This document shows, piece after piece, positions 32,171 through 40,389 of a stretch of 64,000 nt of DNA. Within the stretch, counting starts at the first letter, position 1; each line of letters opens with the position of its first letter. Source of the stretch: JAJAZB01 sp965249815 (GTDB lineage: Bacteria; Bacteroidota; Bacteroidia; Cytophagales; Spirosomataceae); the NCBI GenBank assembly GCA_965249815.1, contig CBDFMV010000003.1, positions 3,844,001 through 3,908,000 of the forward strand. The letters are read 5' to 3'. A program made the translations under genes and the position numbers. The notes beneath the pieces were generated by a model that did no database searches, had not been told where the DNA came from, and was given only the letters and a program-made list of their open reading frames with translations.

Positions 32171-32728
32171 TCAACGCACCTTAATTTGTTTGCATTCACC
32201 GCCCAAAACCGTGAACGTGCCCTGGTACACACTCGGAAACACGCCTTGCTCGCGGGCGTAGTACTTGTGCTCGCCCTCGCGGAGTTTGATGGCCTGGGCA
32301 CCGCCCGTCACATCGCAGCCGGTGACGCCCTTCGGGTAATTGGTAATGATGACGCCCACGTAGGTGTCGTCCACGTAGAGTTCGAGGCTGCGGCTCCCGC
32401 CGGATTTCCAGAATGTGGCCTTCCCCCGGACGCCATTCACGCCCACGTCGCGGGTAACGCTGGTGCTGCCGCCGGGACCCGTTGCGTCAAGCGTGACAGA
32501 GAAGAAGCCGTTGCGCGGGAAAACATGAAACGGCGTCGGGCCGGTTTCGGTGGTGCCGTCGCTGAATTTCCAGTTGAACGCCGTCGCGTTGAGCGACGTA
32601 GTGGTGAACTGCACGCCGCCGTAATTGTCTTCCACGGCCACGAAATCCACGGTCGGGGCCGGTTCGGTGTCTTTCTTGCAGGCCACCAGAACCAGCAGCA
32701 TAAAGAGCGTAAAGGCTGATTTTTTCAT
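32171..32728 (-). CDS. PKD-domain lipoprotein
   Basis: The 185-residue product has a lipobox LVLVAC (Cys17). A PKD-like domain follows (about 27-95: VDFVAVEDNYGGVQFTTTS, FNWKFSDGTTETGPTPFHVF), then a PEGA-like stretch (LELYVDDTYVGVIITNYPKG ... LREGEHKYYAREQG). Such lipoproteins sit on the cell surface or in the periplasm and bind protein or carbohydrate. No enzymatic motif is visible. The start was taken at MKKSAFTLF because it opens the signal peptide; the frame extends to 32785. Confidence 0.78.
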   Translation of the reverse strand: MKKSAFTLFMLLVLVACKKDTEPAPTVDFVAVEDNYGGVQFTTTSLNATAFNWKFSDGTTETGPTPFHVFPRNGFFSVTLDATGPGGSTSVTRDVGVNGVRGKATFWKSGGSRSLELYVDDTYVGVIITNYPKGVTGCDVTGGAQAIKLREGEHKYYAREQGVFPSVYQGTFTVLGGECKQIKVR

Positions 32729-32903
32729 GAATTCGACGGTTTGGGTGAACGTTGGAGCCGGGTAAAAAAATACGTTTCGGGGCAAATGCCAAACGCGGGT
32801 ACCCGTGGCGGCGGACGTAGCGAAAGCGGCGAAAAACCTGTTGAGGATTTAGTCGGTACGAAAACGGCGGTTGGTACCCAATTGGTGTGTTTCTCCGCAA
32901 AAT

Positions 32904-33236
32904 TCAGTGCGGGCTGGGAAAATGACTCAGGTCGAGCGCCACGGCGTTGGTTTCCCGAAAAACCACGAACAGCGGATGAACCTCGACCGACATTACGCCG
33001 TCGAGCAGCGCCGGGTCGTTCTGAGCAATCGCGACGGCTTCCGCTTCCGAGGCGACGTTCAACACGTTTAGCCCACCCTCGTTGTCGAGAAAACCACCTC
33101 CCAGCACAATTTTGCCTGCCTCGAACAGGGTTTGGTGATACGCCCGGTGGGCGCTCAGGTCCTGCTCGGCCAGGGATTTACCCACCTGCCAATGGGCGGA
33201 GGGTCGGTACAAAAGGGTGTAAAAAACGCGGCGCAT
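32904..33236 (-). CDS. YCII-related domain protein
   Basis: The 110-residue protein (MRRVFYTLLYRPSAHW) has the YCII pattern: WQVGKSLAEQDLSAHRAYHQTLFEAGKIVLGGGFLDNEGGLNVL, followed by AEAVAIAQNDPALLDGVMSVEVHPL. YCII domains are ferredoxin-like folds with a conserved His/Asp pair and mostly unknown roles. The start at 33236 was preferred over an ATG 7 codons upstream, because the domain begins directly after it. It is the gene after the GH9 cellulase but is separated from it by a terminator. Confidence 0.78.
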   Translation of the reverse strand: MRRVFYTLLYRPSAHWQVGKSLAEQDLSAHRAYHQTLFEAGKIVLGGGFLDNEGGLNVLNVASEAEAVAIAQNDPALLDGVMSVEVHPLFVVFRETNAVALDLSHFPSPH

Positions 33237-33256
33237 GAGTTCCCTGGTTTTCACCA

Positions 33257-33296
33257 CAAAAAACCGGCCAGACTCTGCAAAGGTTGTCTGGCCGGT
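33257..33296 (-). terminator. rho-independent terminator after the GH9 gene
   Basis: accggccaga (33263-33272) pairs perfectly with tctggccggt (33287-33296). On the reverse strand the stem runs straight into TTTTTT (33262-33257). It begins 24 bp past the GH9 stop. Confidence 0.88.
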
Positions 33297-33320
33297 GAAA
33301 AAGTGTTCGTAAAAATTGCG

Positions 33321-36300
33321 TTACCGCTGCACCAGCACCTTCACGACCCGGTGCGCATTGCCCTGTTCGGCGCGAAGCAGGTACAGGCCGGTGGGCAAAT
33401 TGCGGAGGTCGATTGTGGTTTCAAACGATCCGGGCAGAGCTAATTGTTCTGCCAACTGTCGACCGCCGAGGTCGTAGACTCGCAGGATTGTCGAAGCGTC
33501 GCTTTTGCCCTGCACGCTCACCCGGAACAGGCCCAAAGCCGGGTTGGGCGCGACCCTGAGTTGCAAGTCGTCGGCGTTCTCCGCTTCCGCCGCCAGCCGC
33601 GCAACGCCCGCCTGAAGTTTCACATCATCGAGGTAAAACGTAAAATTCTGCCCGCCACGCAGGCCCCGGTCCTGCCAGTTGAGGCGTTTGATTTGCGCCG
33701 GGTTGCCGAGATCGGCCCAACTCACGGTGAGTTGCTGCCAGGCGTTGGCGGGCACGTCGAACGATTTAGCGGGCGAGGCCGGGCCGTTGTCGGTGGTTTG
33801 GGCGTACACCTGGATTTTCGTGCCACGACTGCCGCCGTTTACCCAGAATTGCAGCCCGCCGGGGTAGCTGCCGGTGTTGAGGGCCGTCCCGGCGCGGAGC
33901 GAAAGCCCGGCCCAGTCCTGCACCACGGTCACGGACATGGACTTGGTGCCCACCTTTCTCGGCGTGGTGTTGGAGAAATTGGGCGAACCCGTTGCCAGGC
34001 CCCACGACCAGTTTTGCCAGTCAGTATTGAGCGCATCGCCGTAAATCAGGAAGTCGCTGGCAGTTGCGGCGGCGGTCGTGACGCTGAGCGCCGTGCTGGC
34101 CGCTGAGGCATTCCCGGCGGCATCTTTGGCTTTCACCGTCAGGCTGTAGGTCGTGTTGGCCGTCAGGCCGGTCACGTTGAAACTCGTGCCCGTGGCCGTG
34201 CCGACGGAAGCACCGTTGCGGAAAACTTCATAGCTCGTTACGCCGACGTTGTCAGTCGAGGCCGTCCAGGTGAGCGTAAAACTGGTCTGGACGACGTTCG
34301 AGGCGACTAAATTCGTCGGCGCGGTCGGGGCCTGGGTGTCAGGGGGCGTCACACTGACGGCGTTACTCGCCGCCGACGTGTTGCCCGCTGCGTCGCGGGC
34401 TTTCACCGTAAAGTTGTACGTTGTGGAAGGGGTGAGGCCGGTTACGCTGAAACTCGTCGTCAGGCTTTCGCCGATTTTTGCCCCGTTTTGAAAAACCTCG
34501 TAAGCCGAAACGCCGACGTTGTCCGTCGAGGCGGTCCACGTCAGCGTCAGGCTCGTCGGGCCGATGTTGCTGGCGGCGAGGTTCGTCGGCACGCTCGGGG
34601 CCTGCGTGTCGGCGGGCGGTGGGGTGGTGGCTCCAACGGCTTTCGAAAGCATCCGCACGTAGGCGGCCTGGTAGTAAATGGCCGGTTCGGTGATTTCCCA
34701 GGAATTTTCGGGGTAGCTCGTGTTCCAGGCTTTGAACGATTTCTGCACGGGCTGGTTTTGCGGGGGCGAAATCGTGCCGCCGTAGCTGCCGTCGGGCGCG
34801 TAGTTTTTGTTCGGCCCGCCCACTACGTAGCCCGGCGCGGGGTTGGTGTCGAGGGGCGTGCCGTTGGCAAACCACGAGTGGTACATTTCAGGAATCGAAT
34901 TTTCGGCCCCCAAACCGCCCATGTTGCTTAGGTACGCGTAGCCGGTGGGGTTCACGCCGTGGAGGTAATGCACGTAACCCATCGCCGCGTCTCGGTAGTT
35001 GGTGGCATTCCCGGCGTCGAGGCCGAATTGAAGCATGGCCCGGAACATGTTGCCCTGGTCGCTACGGACGCGGTTGCTGCCCCAGGTGTGGTTGTCGTCG
35101 GAGAGGTAGGCCCGGTAGGCGTCGGTGCCGCTGAGGTAGTTGGGCAGGTTGTCGGCGTTGCCGCTCTGCATCGAAGTCTGGTAGGTATTTTTAATCGCCG
35201 AAGCCACTGCGCCCGTCGCGCCCGCCGTCTTGGTGTAGTACAGCAACGCTGAATGGTGCGAATTCTCGAACGGGTAGGCGTACGACCACGCCATGAGGTG
35301 GATGGCCTGGTAATTGGCGTCCACGTAACTTTTGTAGGTCGCGTTGCCGGTCAGGGCGAAGAGGTACACCGCCGCACCGAGTTTGCGGGCGCTCGTTTCG
35401 TAGGCGTCCACCTCGGGGTTGGCACTTTGAAAACCGGCGTTCGTGTAGGTGGCGTTCGGGTTGTTCGAGGCCCAGGCGTAGGCGTTCACGGCGGCGGTTT
35501 GCAACTGCGCGCCGTGGGCCTGCATCGTGGCGTTGGGCGAGGCTTTGTACTGAATCGCCGCCAACGCGAACACCGCCGCCGCCGTCAGCGTCGAGGAAGT
35601 GCTGGCCGGGCCGTAGTAGCGCGGCGTGGCATCGCTGCTTGGTGGACTGGCGGCCTGAAACTGCGTGACCGACACCTTGCTCAACACCGAGCCGTCGGTC
35701 TGCTGCATGCGGCGGAGCCAGTCGAGTTCCCATTTTACTTCGTCGAGCAGGTCCGGCACGCCGTTGCCCGACTCGGGCAGGTTGTAGTCATCGCCCCACA
35801 CGGCTGGGTTTTCTTCGTAGGCCAGCAGCAGGTCGGTCAGCACCGAGTAGGTGAAGTTGACGTACTTGTTGTAATCACCCGCGTCGAACCAGCCGCCCGA
35901 GAGGTCTTTGGCCGTCGAGGCATTCCCCTGGTCGGTCACGAGGCGGCACTGCGTATCCTGATTTGCCCCCAGAAATGCCGCGCCATCGGTCCAGGTTCCG
36001 GCGAATTGGCTGGTTTTGGCAAAGCCGCTGCGTTGGTAAAAAAACACCCGCACGGCGGTTTTAAGCACGTTCTGGTACACGCCGTCGTTCAGGTCGAATT
36101 GCACCGAGCGCACGTTGTTCGTTGGATCGAAAAGGTAGTAGCTGCCCGCCGTGGCGAGGCTCGAAAAATCCAGCCACCAGACCTTGTCGCCCGACTGGGC
36201 GTGGGTCTGGCCGCCGTTCCAGGCAACGGGCGCGCCGGTAAACACGGCGACGTCGTCGCTCCAGCGGCGGATTTGCAGGCTGCCGCCGGGCGTGTAGGTC

Positions 36301-36479
36301 TGGGCGATGTTGTAGCCCTGCTGCGGACTGGCGAGCACGGCGATTTTTTTGGCGTTGAGCGGGTACCCGAATTGGTCCACGTGGAGGTTGGGGCTGACGG
36401 GAGCAGTGGGGACGGCGAGCGTACGAACGCTGAAGGCCAACCCGCTGAGCAGCAGGAAAAGCGGTACGATGTTTTTCAC
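33321..36479 (-). CDS. secreted glycoside hydrolase family 9 (cellulase) with Fn3 domains and T9SS tail
   Basis: The 1052-residue protein has a signal peptide (1-22) and a CelD-type Ig-like domain (about 30-120). The (alpha/alpha)6 GH9 domain (about 125-610) has GGWFDAGDYNKY at 195-206 (Asp199/Asp202 nucleophile-activating pair) and TEPAIYYQAAYV, with Glu598 aligned to the catalytic acid. Two fibronectin III domains follow (about 623-800, each with LTWTASTDNVGV), then a carbohydrate-binding-like beta-sandwich (about 805-965) and a type A sorting domain (VAPNPALGLFRVSV ... VVKVLVQR). It should cut beta-1,4-glucans outside the cell. No SusC/SusD pair or other glycanase is adjacent. Confidence 0.93.
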   Translation of the reverse strand: MKNIVPLFLLLSGLAFSVRTLAVPTAPVSPNLHVDQFGYPLNAKKIAVLASPQQGYNIAQTYTPGGSLQIRRWSDDVAVFTGAPVAWNGGQTHAQSGDKVWWLDFSSLATAGSYYLFDPTNNVRSVQFDLNDGVYQNVLKTAVRVFFYQRSGFAKTSQFAGTWTDGAAFLGANQDTQCRLVTDQGNASTAKDLSGGWFDAGDYNKYVNFTYSVLTDLLLAYEENPAVWGDDYNLPESGNGVPDLLDEVKWELDWLRRMQQTDGSVLSKVSVTQFQAASPPSSDATPRYYGPASTSSTLTAAAVFALAAIQYKASPNATMQAHGAQLQTAAVNAYAWASNNPNATYTNAGFQSANPEVDAYETSARKLGAAVYLFALTGNATYKSYVDANYQAIHLMAWSYAYPFENSHHSALLYYTKTAGATGAVASAIKNTYQTSMQSGNADNLPNYLSGTDAYRAYLSDDNHTWGSNRVRSDQGNMFRAMLQFGLDAGNATNYRDAAMGYVHYLHGVNPTGYAYLSNMGGLGAENSIPEMYHSWFANGTPLDTNPAPGYVVGGPNKNYAPDGSYGGTISPPQNQPVQKSFKAWNTSYPENSWEITEPAIYYQAAYVRMLSKAVGATTPPPADTQAPSVPTNLAASNIGPTSLTLTWTASTDNVGVSAYEVFQNGAKIGESLTTSFSVTGLTPSTTYNFTVKARDAAGNTSAASNAVSVTPPDTQAPTAPTNLVASNVVQTSFTLTWTASTDNVGVTSYEVFRNGASVGTATGTSFNVTGLTANTTYSLTVKAKDAAGNASAASTALSVTTAAATASDFLIYGDALNTDWQNWSWGLATGSPNFSNTTPRKVGTKSMSVTVVQDWAGLSLRAGTALNTGSYPGGLQFWVNGGSRGTKIQVYAQTTDNGPASPAKSFDVPANAWQQLTVSWADLGNPAQIKRLNWQDRGLRGGQNFTFYLDDVKLQAGVARLAAEAENADDLQLRVAPNPALGLFRVSVQGKSDASTILRVYDLGGRQLAEQLALPGSFETTIDLRNLPTGLYLLRAEQGNAHRVVKVLVQR

Positions 36480-36586
36480 GGCGGTATGGTTTTAGGAGCG
36501 GTTTTGTTGTACTTCGTCAAAAAGACCGAAGTTGCGAAGCAAGGTAGAAATTTGCGCGCAAGCGGACAATCAAAATCAGCGTCAAC

Positions 36587-37537
36587 GTGGCACACGCGCA
36601 TTCCCACGCCCATTCGCACGGGTCGGCAAACCTCAGCCGGGCCTTCGTCGTCGGCATCGGGCTTAACCTGCTTTTCGTGGCGGTCGAAGCCGTCGCCGGG
36701 TTCACCACGCACTCCCTGGCCCTGCTCACCGACGCGGGCCACAACCTCAGCGACGTGGCCAGCCTGGCCCTGTCGCTGGTCGGGTTCCGGCTGGCACGGG
36801 TGCGCTCGTCGGCGCGGTTCACCTATGGGTTCAGCAAAGCCACCATCCTGATTGCCCTCTTCAACGCGCTCCTGCTGCTCGTGGCGGTGGGCGGCATCGG
36901 TTACGAGGCCGTGCTTCGGCTGGGCCAACCACAGGCCGTGCCGGGGGGCACCGTCGCCTGGGTGGCGGGCATTGGCATCTTGGTCAACGCCACGTCGGCG
37001 CTGCTATTTTTCCGGGAAAAAGACCACGATCTCAACGTAAAAGGCGCGTACCTGCACCTGGCCGCCGACGCGCTCGTGTCGCTGGGCGTGGTGGGGGCGG
37101 GGCTGGTCATGGCCGCGACGGGCTGGTTTTGGCTGGACAGCGCGGTGAGTTTCGCCGTCATCGCCGTGATTCTGATCAGCACCTGGGGATTGCTCCGCGA
37201 CAGCCTCCGCCTTTCGCTCGACGGCGTGCCGTCGCACCTTTCTCTCGCGGAAATCCGGGACGTGGTGCGGCAAACGCCCGGCGTCGAAGATGCGCACCAT
37301 GTCCACGTGTGGGCGATGAGCACCAGCCAGAACGCCCTGACGGCGCACGTGGTGGTGGCGAAGGCGTTTCCGGTTGAAAACCTGGAAGGGTTGAAAAAAG
37401 AAGTTCGTCATGCGCTGCAACACGTAGGTATTCAGCACGCCACGCTCGAAGTAGAGTTCGGCCCCGACGCCTGCGCCGAACCCGAACACCACGCCCACGA
37501 CGCGCCAGCCCGATCCGACGCGTCGGAAAACCCGTAA
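36587..37537 (+). CDS. cation diffusion facilitator (CzcD/ZitB-type metal exporter)
   Basis: The 316-residue protein starts with GTG and a His-rich tail (AHAHSHAHSHGS). Six helices follow, with the metal site LLTDAGHNLSD in helix 2 and HLAADALVSLG in helix 5, a linking cytoplasmic domain (VRQTPGVEDAHHVHVW) and another His-rich C-terminus. It exports Zn2+ (also Cd2+ or Co2+ in relatives) in exchange for protons. No metal-responsive regulator is adjacent. It is followed 24 bp later by the esterase gene. Confidence 0.92.
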   Translation: MAHAHSHAHSHGSANLSRAFVVGIGLNLLFVAVEAVAGFTTHSLALLTDAGHNLSDVASLALSLVGFRLARVRSSARFTYGFSKATILIALFNALLLLVAVGGIGYEAVLRLGQPQAVPGGTVAWVAGIGILVNATSALLFFREKDHDLNVKGAYLHLAADALVSLGVVGAGLVMAATGWFWLDSAVSFAVIAVILISTWGLLRDSLRLSLDGVPSHLSLAEIRDVVRQTPGVEDAHHVHVWAMSTSQNALTAHVVVAKAFPVENLEGLKKEVRHALQHVGIQHATLEVEFGPDACAEPEHHAHDAPARSDASENP

Positions 37538-37561
37538 ATTCAGCAACCGTATCCTTTTCGC

Positions 37562-38431
37562 ATGCTATTTTTCCGATTCCGGTCGCCGGGCTTTCTGCTC
37601 CCGTTTTTGTTTTTCACCCAACTTTCCTGCGTCCGGCCCAGCCACCGCACCGAAAACGTAGCCTACCTCCCGGCGGACACGCCCGGTTTCAACGCCGAAC
37701 GCCACCGCCTCGACGTGTACGCACCCCGCAGCGCCGCCACCCAACTCCGGCCCGTGGTGGTGTTTATCCACGGCGGCAACTGGGACAGCGGCAAAAAAGA
37801 CACGTATTGGTTCATCGGTCGCCGCCTCGCCAAACAGGGTGTGGTGGCCGTGATACCCAACTACCGGCTTTCGCCCGCCGTGCAGGTGCCCGCCATGGCC
37901 GACGATTGCGCCCAGGCGGTGCGCTGGGCCGTGCAATACATCGCTGATTACGGCGGCGACCCCGCCCGCATTTTCGTGATGGGCCACTCCGCCGGGGGCG
38001 GGCTGGCGGCGTTGCTTTCCACCGAAGACCGCTATTTCGCCAACCTCGGCCTGCCTGCCAACCCCATCAAAGGTGCCATTCTCGACGACCCGGCGGGCAT
38101 CGACATGTACGATTACCTGAAAGAGCAGAAATACTCCGGCGATGCGCAGTACCTCGTGCCGTTCGGCACCGACCCCGAAGGCTGGCGGGCGGTTTCGCCC
38201 TTGTTTCACGTCACGGCCCGCACGCCGCCCACGCTGATTTACGTCGGGGGGCGCACGTACCCGAGCATCCGGGCGGGGAGCGAAGCTTACGCGGAACGGT
38301 TGAAGGCGGCGGGCGTGAAGCACAAGTTTACGCTCATTCCCCGCAAAAAGCACGTCGGCATGGTCACGCAATTGCTCTGGAAACGGAACCTGATTTACCA
38401 GGATTTGCGGAAGCTGGTGGGAGCGGAGTGA
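37562..38431 (+). CDS. alpha/beta-hydrolase (carboxylesterase) lipoprotein
   Basis: The 289-residue protein has a lipoprotein-like signal ending QLSC (Cys23). The esterase/lipase fold has oxyanion motif HGGNW (70-74), nucleophile elbow GHSAGG (Ser143) and a late His in KKHVGM near residue 270. This is the BD-FAE/kynurenine-formamidase-like group; related enzymes in Bacteroidota often deacetylate or deferuloylate plant glycans. The substrate is not predictable from sequence. It may be co-transcribed with the CDF exporter. Confidence 0.85.
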   Translation: MLFFRFRSPGFLLPFLFFTQLSCVRPSHRTENVAYLPADTPGFNAERHRLDVYAPRSAATQLRPVVVFIHGGNWDSGKKDTYWFIGRRLAKQGVVAVIPNYRLSPAVQVPAMADDCAQAVRWAVQYIADYGGDPARIFVMGHSAGGGLAALLSTEDRYFANLGLPANPIKGAILDDPAGIDMYDYLKEQKYSGDAQYLVPFGTDPEGWRAVSPLFHVTARTPPTLIYVGGRTYPSIRAGSEAYAERLKAAGVKHKFTLIPRKKHVGMVTQLLWKRNLIYQDLRKLVGAE

Positions 38432-38479
38432 AGCCACGCCCGCACCGATTTGCAAATCCCGGCGAGCGTGGTAAATAGT

Positions 38480-38570
38480 TTGTCATCCAGAGCGCAGCGA
38501 AGGATCTTTTTAGCCAGGAGACACCGTACCTCTCGGCCAATAAGGTCCTTCGCTGCGCTCTGGATGACAA
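38480..38570. repeat. inverted repeat, 29-bp arms (TCATCC-AGAGCG-type dispersed element)
   Basis: Bases 38480-38508 pair with 38542-38570 with one mismatch around a 33-nt loop. The arm contains gtcatccagagcgcagcga, a word resembling intergenic repeats (GTCATTCC-GAGCG-AAGCGA type) that I recall from many Bacteroidota and other phyla. It lies between the esterase gene and the AT-rich DCL gene. Confidence 0.85.
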
Positions 38571-38618
38571 GACGTTGTTAAATTTTCAGAAGTTGTCTAA
38601 CTGGTAAAGTAAAGCGCA

Positions 38619-39407
38619 TTACAAATTTTTTTCACCTGAAAAAAAGTCAAGTTGTCCGATTTGCAAGTCATTTTTTTGGAGTTTTAACTTTGCCATGGTT
38701 GCACGCTTTGAATTTGCCTCCTTTCTAATTATTCTTAAGGTTGACTTCTCTTTGTGGTATAATCGGAAGCGTTCAGATAATTGATAATCTTTAAAAATCA
38801 TCTCATTATTTTCATTTGATGAGTATTCGATGGATTCAATATTCAACTGATTAATTTCAATAAATCTATCTACAATAACTGAAAAAGTGTTTGGTTGACG
38901 ATGGTCGACAGCAAGTTCTTTCCAAGAAGATTTGACCCCGGTTTCCTGACAGGGAACCACACCTTTCACTGAGTGTTTGTCAAAATAGGCCTGTTTTACG
39001 GAACGAATATCTTTCTGAACCGCAGTTCGGCAAGCCCTTGAAAATAATCTAAATGGATTCAACTTTGGACGTTCAATAATTAGTCTGTGAGAAATATACT
39101 GGCTATCCAAGTCACTATAGACAACTTCAAAACAGTTGGTCTTAAATTGAACCTCTGTTATTTTGATATCCGTGATGGTGATTTCACCCTCTTTAGAATC
39201 AGGTATTGATTCCTTATCTTTCTCACCTGCATCCTTATGTTCATGAAAGGATAAATCATATTTTAACAAATCAATTATTGCATCAAAGTCACTGTCATTT
39301 AACGATTCATTGGAATTGTACGAATTAAGCATCTCTCTATAAAAAGCGATAGCTTCTTTCTTTGAAGCGAAAGTTCTTTCGCCGATCGTGATTGTCCTTT
39401 TCATCAA
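38619..39407 (-). CDS. DUF3223/DCL-family protein with HNH-like Cys/Asp-His motif, AT-rich
   Basis: The 262-residue protein begins with a DUF3223-like segment (ITIGERTFASKKEAIAFYRE, to about residue 50), then a charged linker (55-75). A second domain holds CRTAVQKDIRSVKQAYF, CQETG (Cys153) and VDHRQP (Asp168-His169). The latter resembles HNH-endonuclease-like DCL proteins, but only some of the expected cysteines are present, so nuclease activity is uncertain. By eye the gene has about one third G+C against about 60 % around it, and it uses AT-ending codons: a clear sign of transfer. Plant DCL acts in plastid rRNA maturation; bacterial roles are unknown to me. Confidence 0.7.
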   Translation of the reverse strand: MMKRTITIGERTFASKKEAIAFYREMLNSYNSNESLNDSDFDAIIDLLKYDLSFHEHKDAGEKDKESIPDSKEGEITITDIKITEVQFKTNCFEVVYSDLDSQYISHRLIIERPKLNPFRLFSRACRTAVQKDIRSVKQAYFDKHSVKGVVPCQETGVKSSWKELAVDHRQPNTFSVIVDRFIEINQLNIESIEYSSNENNEMIFKDYQLSERFRLYHKEKSTLRIIRKEANSKRATMAKLKLQKNDLQIGQLDFFSGEKNL

Positions 39408-39424
39408 ATGTGCAGAAAATCTTA

Positions 39425-39458
39425 TTGTGTTTCTAAACGGGCCTATGTCCTACCTTTG
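39425..39458 (+). promoter_or_regulatory. promoter (TTG-N23-TACCTTTG) for the ABC ATPase gene
   Basis: TACCTTTG at 39451-39458 is an exact -7 box ending 5 bp before the ATG at 39464; a TTG lies at 39425-39427. A start 5-8 bp downstream of the box would give a leaderless or nearly leaderless mRNA. Confidence 0.6.
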
Positions 39459-39463
39459 CCCCC

Positions 39464-40228
39464 ATGCCCGAACCCCTCCTCCGCGTTGCGAACCTAACGA
39501 AATCCTACGAAACGCGCGAAGTCTTGCACGACGTTTCGTTTGAACTGGCGGCGGGCGAAGTGCTGGTGCTGGTGGGCGAGAGCGGGGCGGGGAAAAGTAC
39601 GCTGCTCCACCTGCTGGCGGGCCTCACCGAACCCGACGCGGGCACCGTCCTTCTTGACGACGCCGACGTGACGGCTTACGCCCGACGCCTCGTGGCGGGC
39701 CACCCGGCGGTGAAACTCGTCGCGCAGGACTACCGGCTGTTTCCCCACGTCAGTTTGCGCGAAAACATCGCCTACGCCCTCCGCGAATACACCCACGACT
39801 ACCAGCGGTTTCGCGTCGGTGAATTGCTTGAACTGGCCGATTTGGCCGCCGTTGCCGACCGCAAACCCCGCGAGGTGTCGGGCGGCGAACAGCAGCGCGC
39901 GGCCATCGCGCGCGCCATCGCCGAACGGCCCCGGTTGCTGCTCCTCGACGAGCCGTTCAGTCACCTCGACGCCCTCCACAAACAAACCCTCCGGCAAAGC
40001 CTGCTCACGCTCGTGCGCGCCGAGGGCGTCGGCTGCGTGTTTGTCACCCACGACGTGCTCGACGCCCTCACCACCGCCGACCGCGTCGGGGTGATGCGCG
40101 CGGGTCGGTTGCTTCAACTCAGCACGCCGACCGGATTGCTGCGCCAACCCGCCGATGGCTACGTTGCCGCGCTGCTGGAAAGTGCGCTGGCGGTGGTGGA
40201 AGCGATTGGGAAATTGCGGGCGACGTAA
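39464..40228 (+). CDS. ABC transporter ATP-binding protein (PotA/FbpC-like), solitary
   Basis: The 254-residue ATPase has Walker A GESGAGKST, Q-loop VAQDYRLFPHVSLREN, signature VSGGEQQRAAIARAI, Walker B LLLLDEPFSHLD and VTHDVLDAL. The sequence style (SHLDALHKQTLR, STPTGLLRQPADGYVAALL) is of spermidine/iron/sulfate importers, but no C-terminal regulatory domain follows. No permease or binding protein is in the window. It precedes a TonB-dependent receptor gene that has its own promoter. Confidence 0.88.
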   Translation: MPEPLLRVANLTKSYETREVLHDVSFELAAGEVLVLVGESGAGKSTLLHLLAGLTEPDAGTVLLDDADVTAYARRLVAGHPAVKLVAQDYRLFPHVSLRENIAYALREYTHDYQRFRVGELLELADLAAVADRKPREVSGGEQQRAAIARAIAERPRLLLLDEPFSHLDALHKQTLRQSLLTLVRAEGVGCVFVTHDVLDALTTADRVGVMRAGRLLQLSTPTGLLRQPADGYVAALLESALAVVEAIGKLRAT

Positions 40229-40251
40229 ACCCAGGGCTCACTTTCCGGCCA

Positions 40252-40277
40252 GTCGTGCTGACGTGATTCAGCACGAC
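40252..40277 (+). terminator. 10-bp perfect hairpin after the ABC gene
   Basis: gtcgtgctga (40252-40261) pairs with tcagcacgac (40268-40277) around cgtgat, 24 bp after the stop. No T-tract follows. Confidence 0.55.
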
Positions 40278-40324
40278 GAGTACCGATTTCCCGGGAAAAC
40301 TAATCTATCAAATTTATAGAGTAC

Positions 40325-40353
40325 TTGCTTTTCGCCGTAATCTTGCACCTTTG
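40325..40353 (+). promoter_or_regulatory. probable promoter for the TonB-dependent receptor
   Basis: TTG at 40325-40327, an 18-bp spacer, then CACCTTTG at 40346-40353 (one mismatch to TAnnTTTG), 36 bp before the ATG at 40390. Confidence 0.45.
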
Positions 40354-40389
40354 CAATCAGCACCAACTCCACGGTTTCCAACGCCTCCT

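Noticed and set aside
35253..36851. 532-codon forward frame opposite the GH9 cellulase start and running into the CDF gene
   Set aside because: It crosses two real genes and has no family features.
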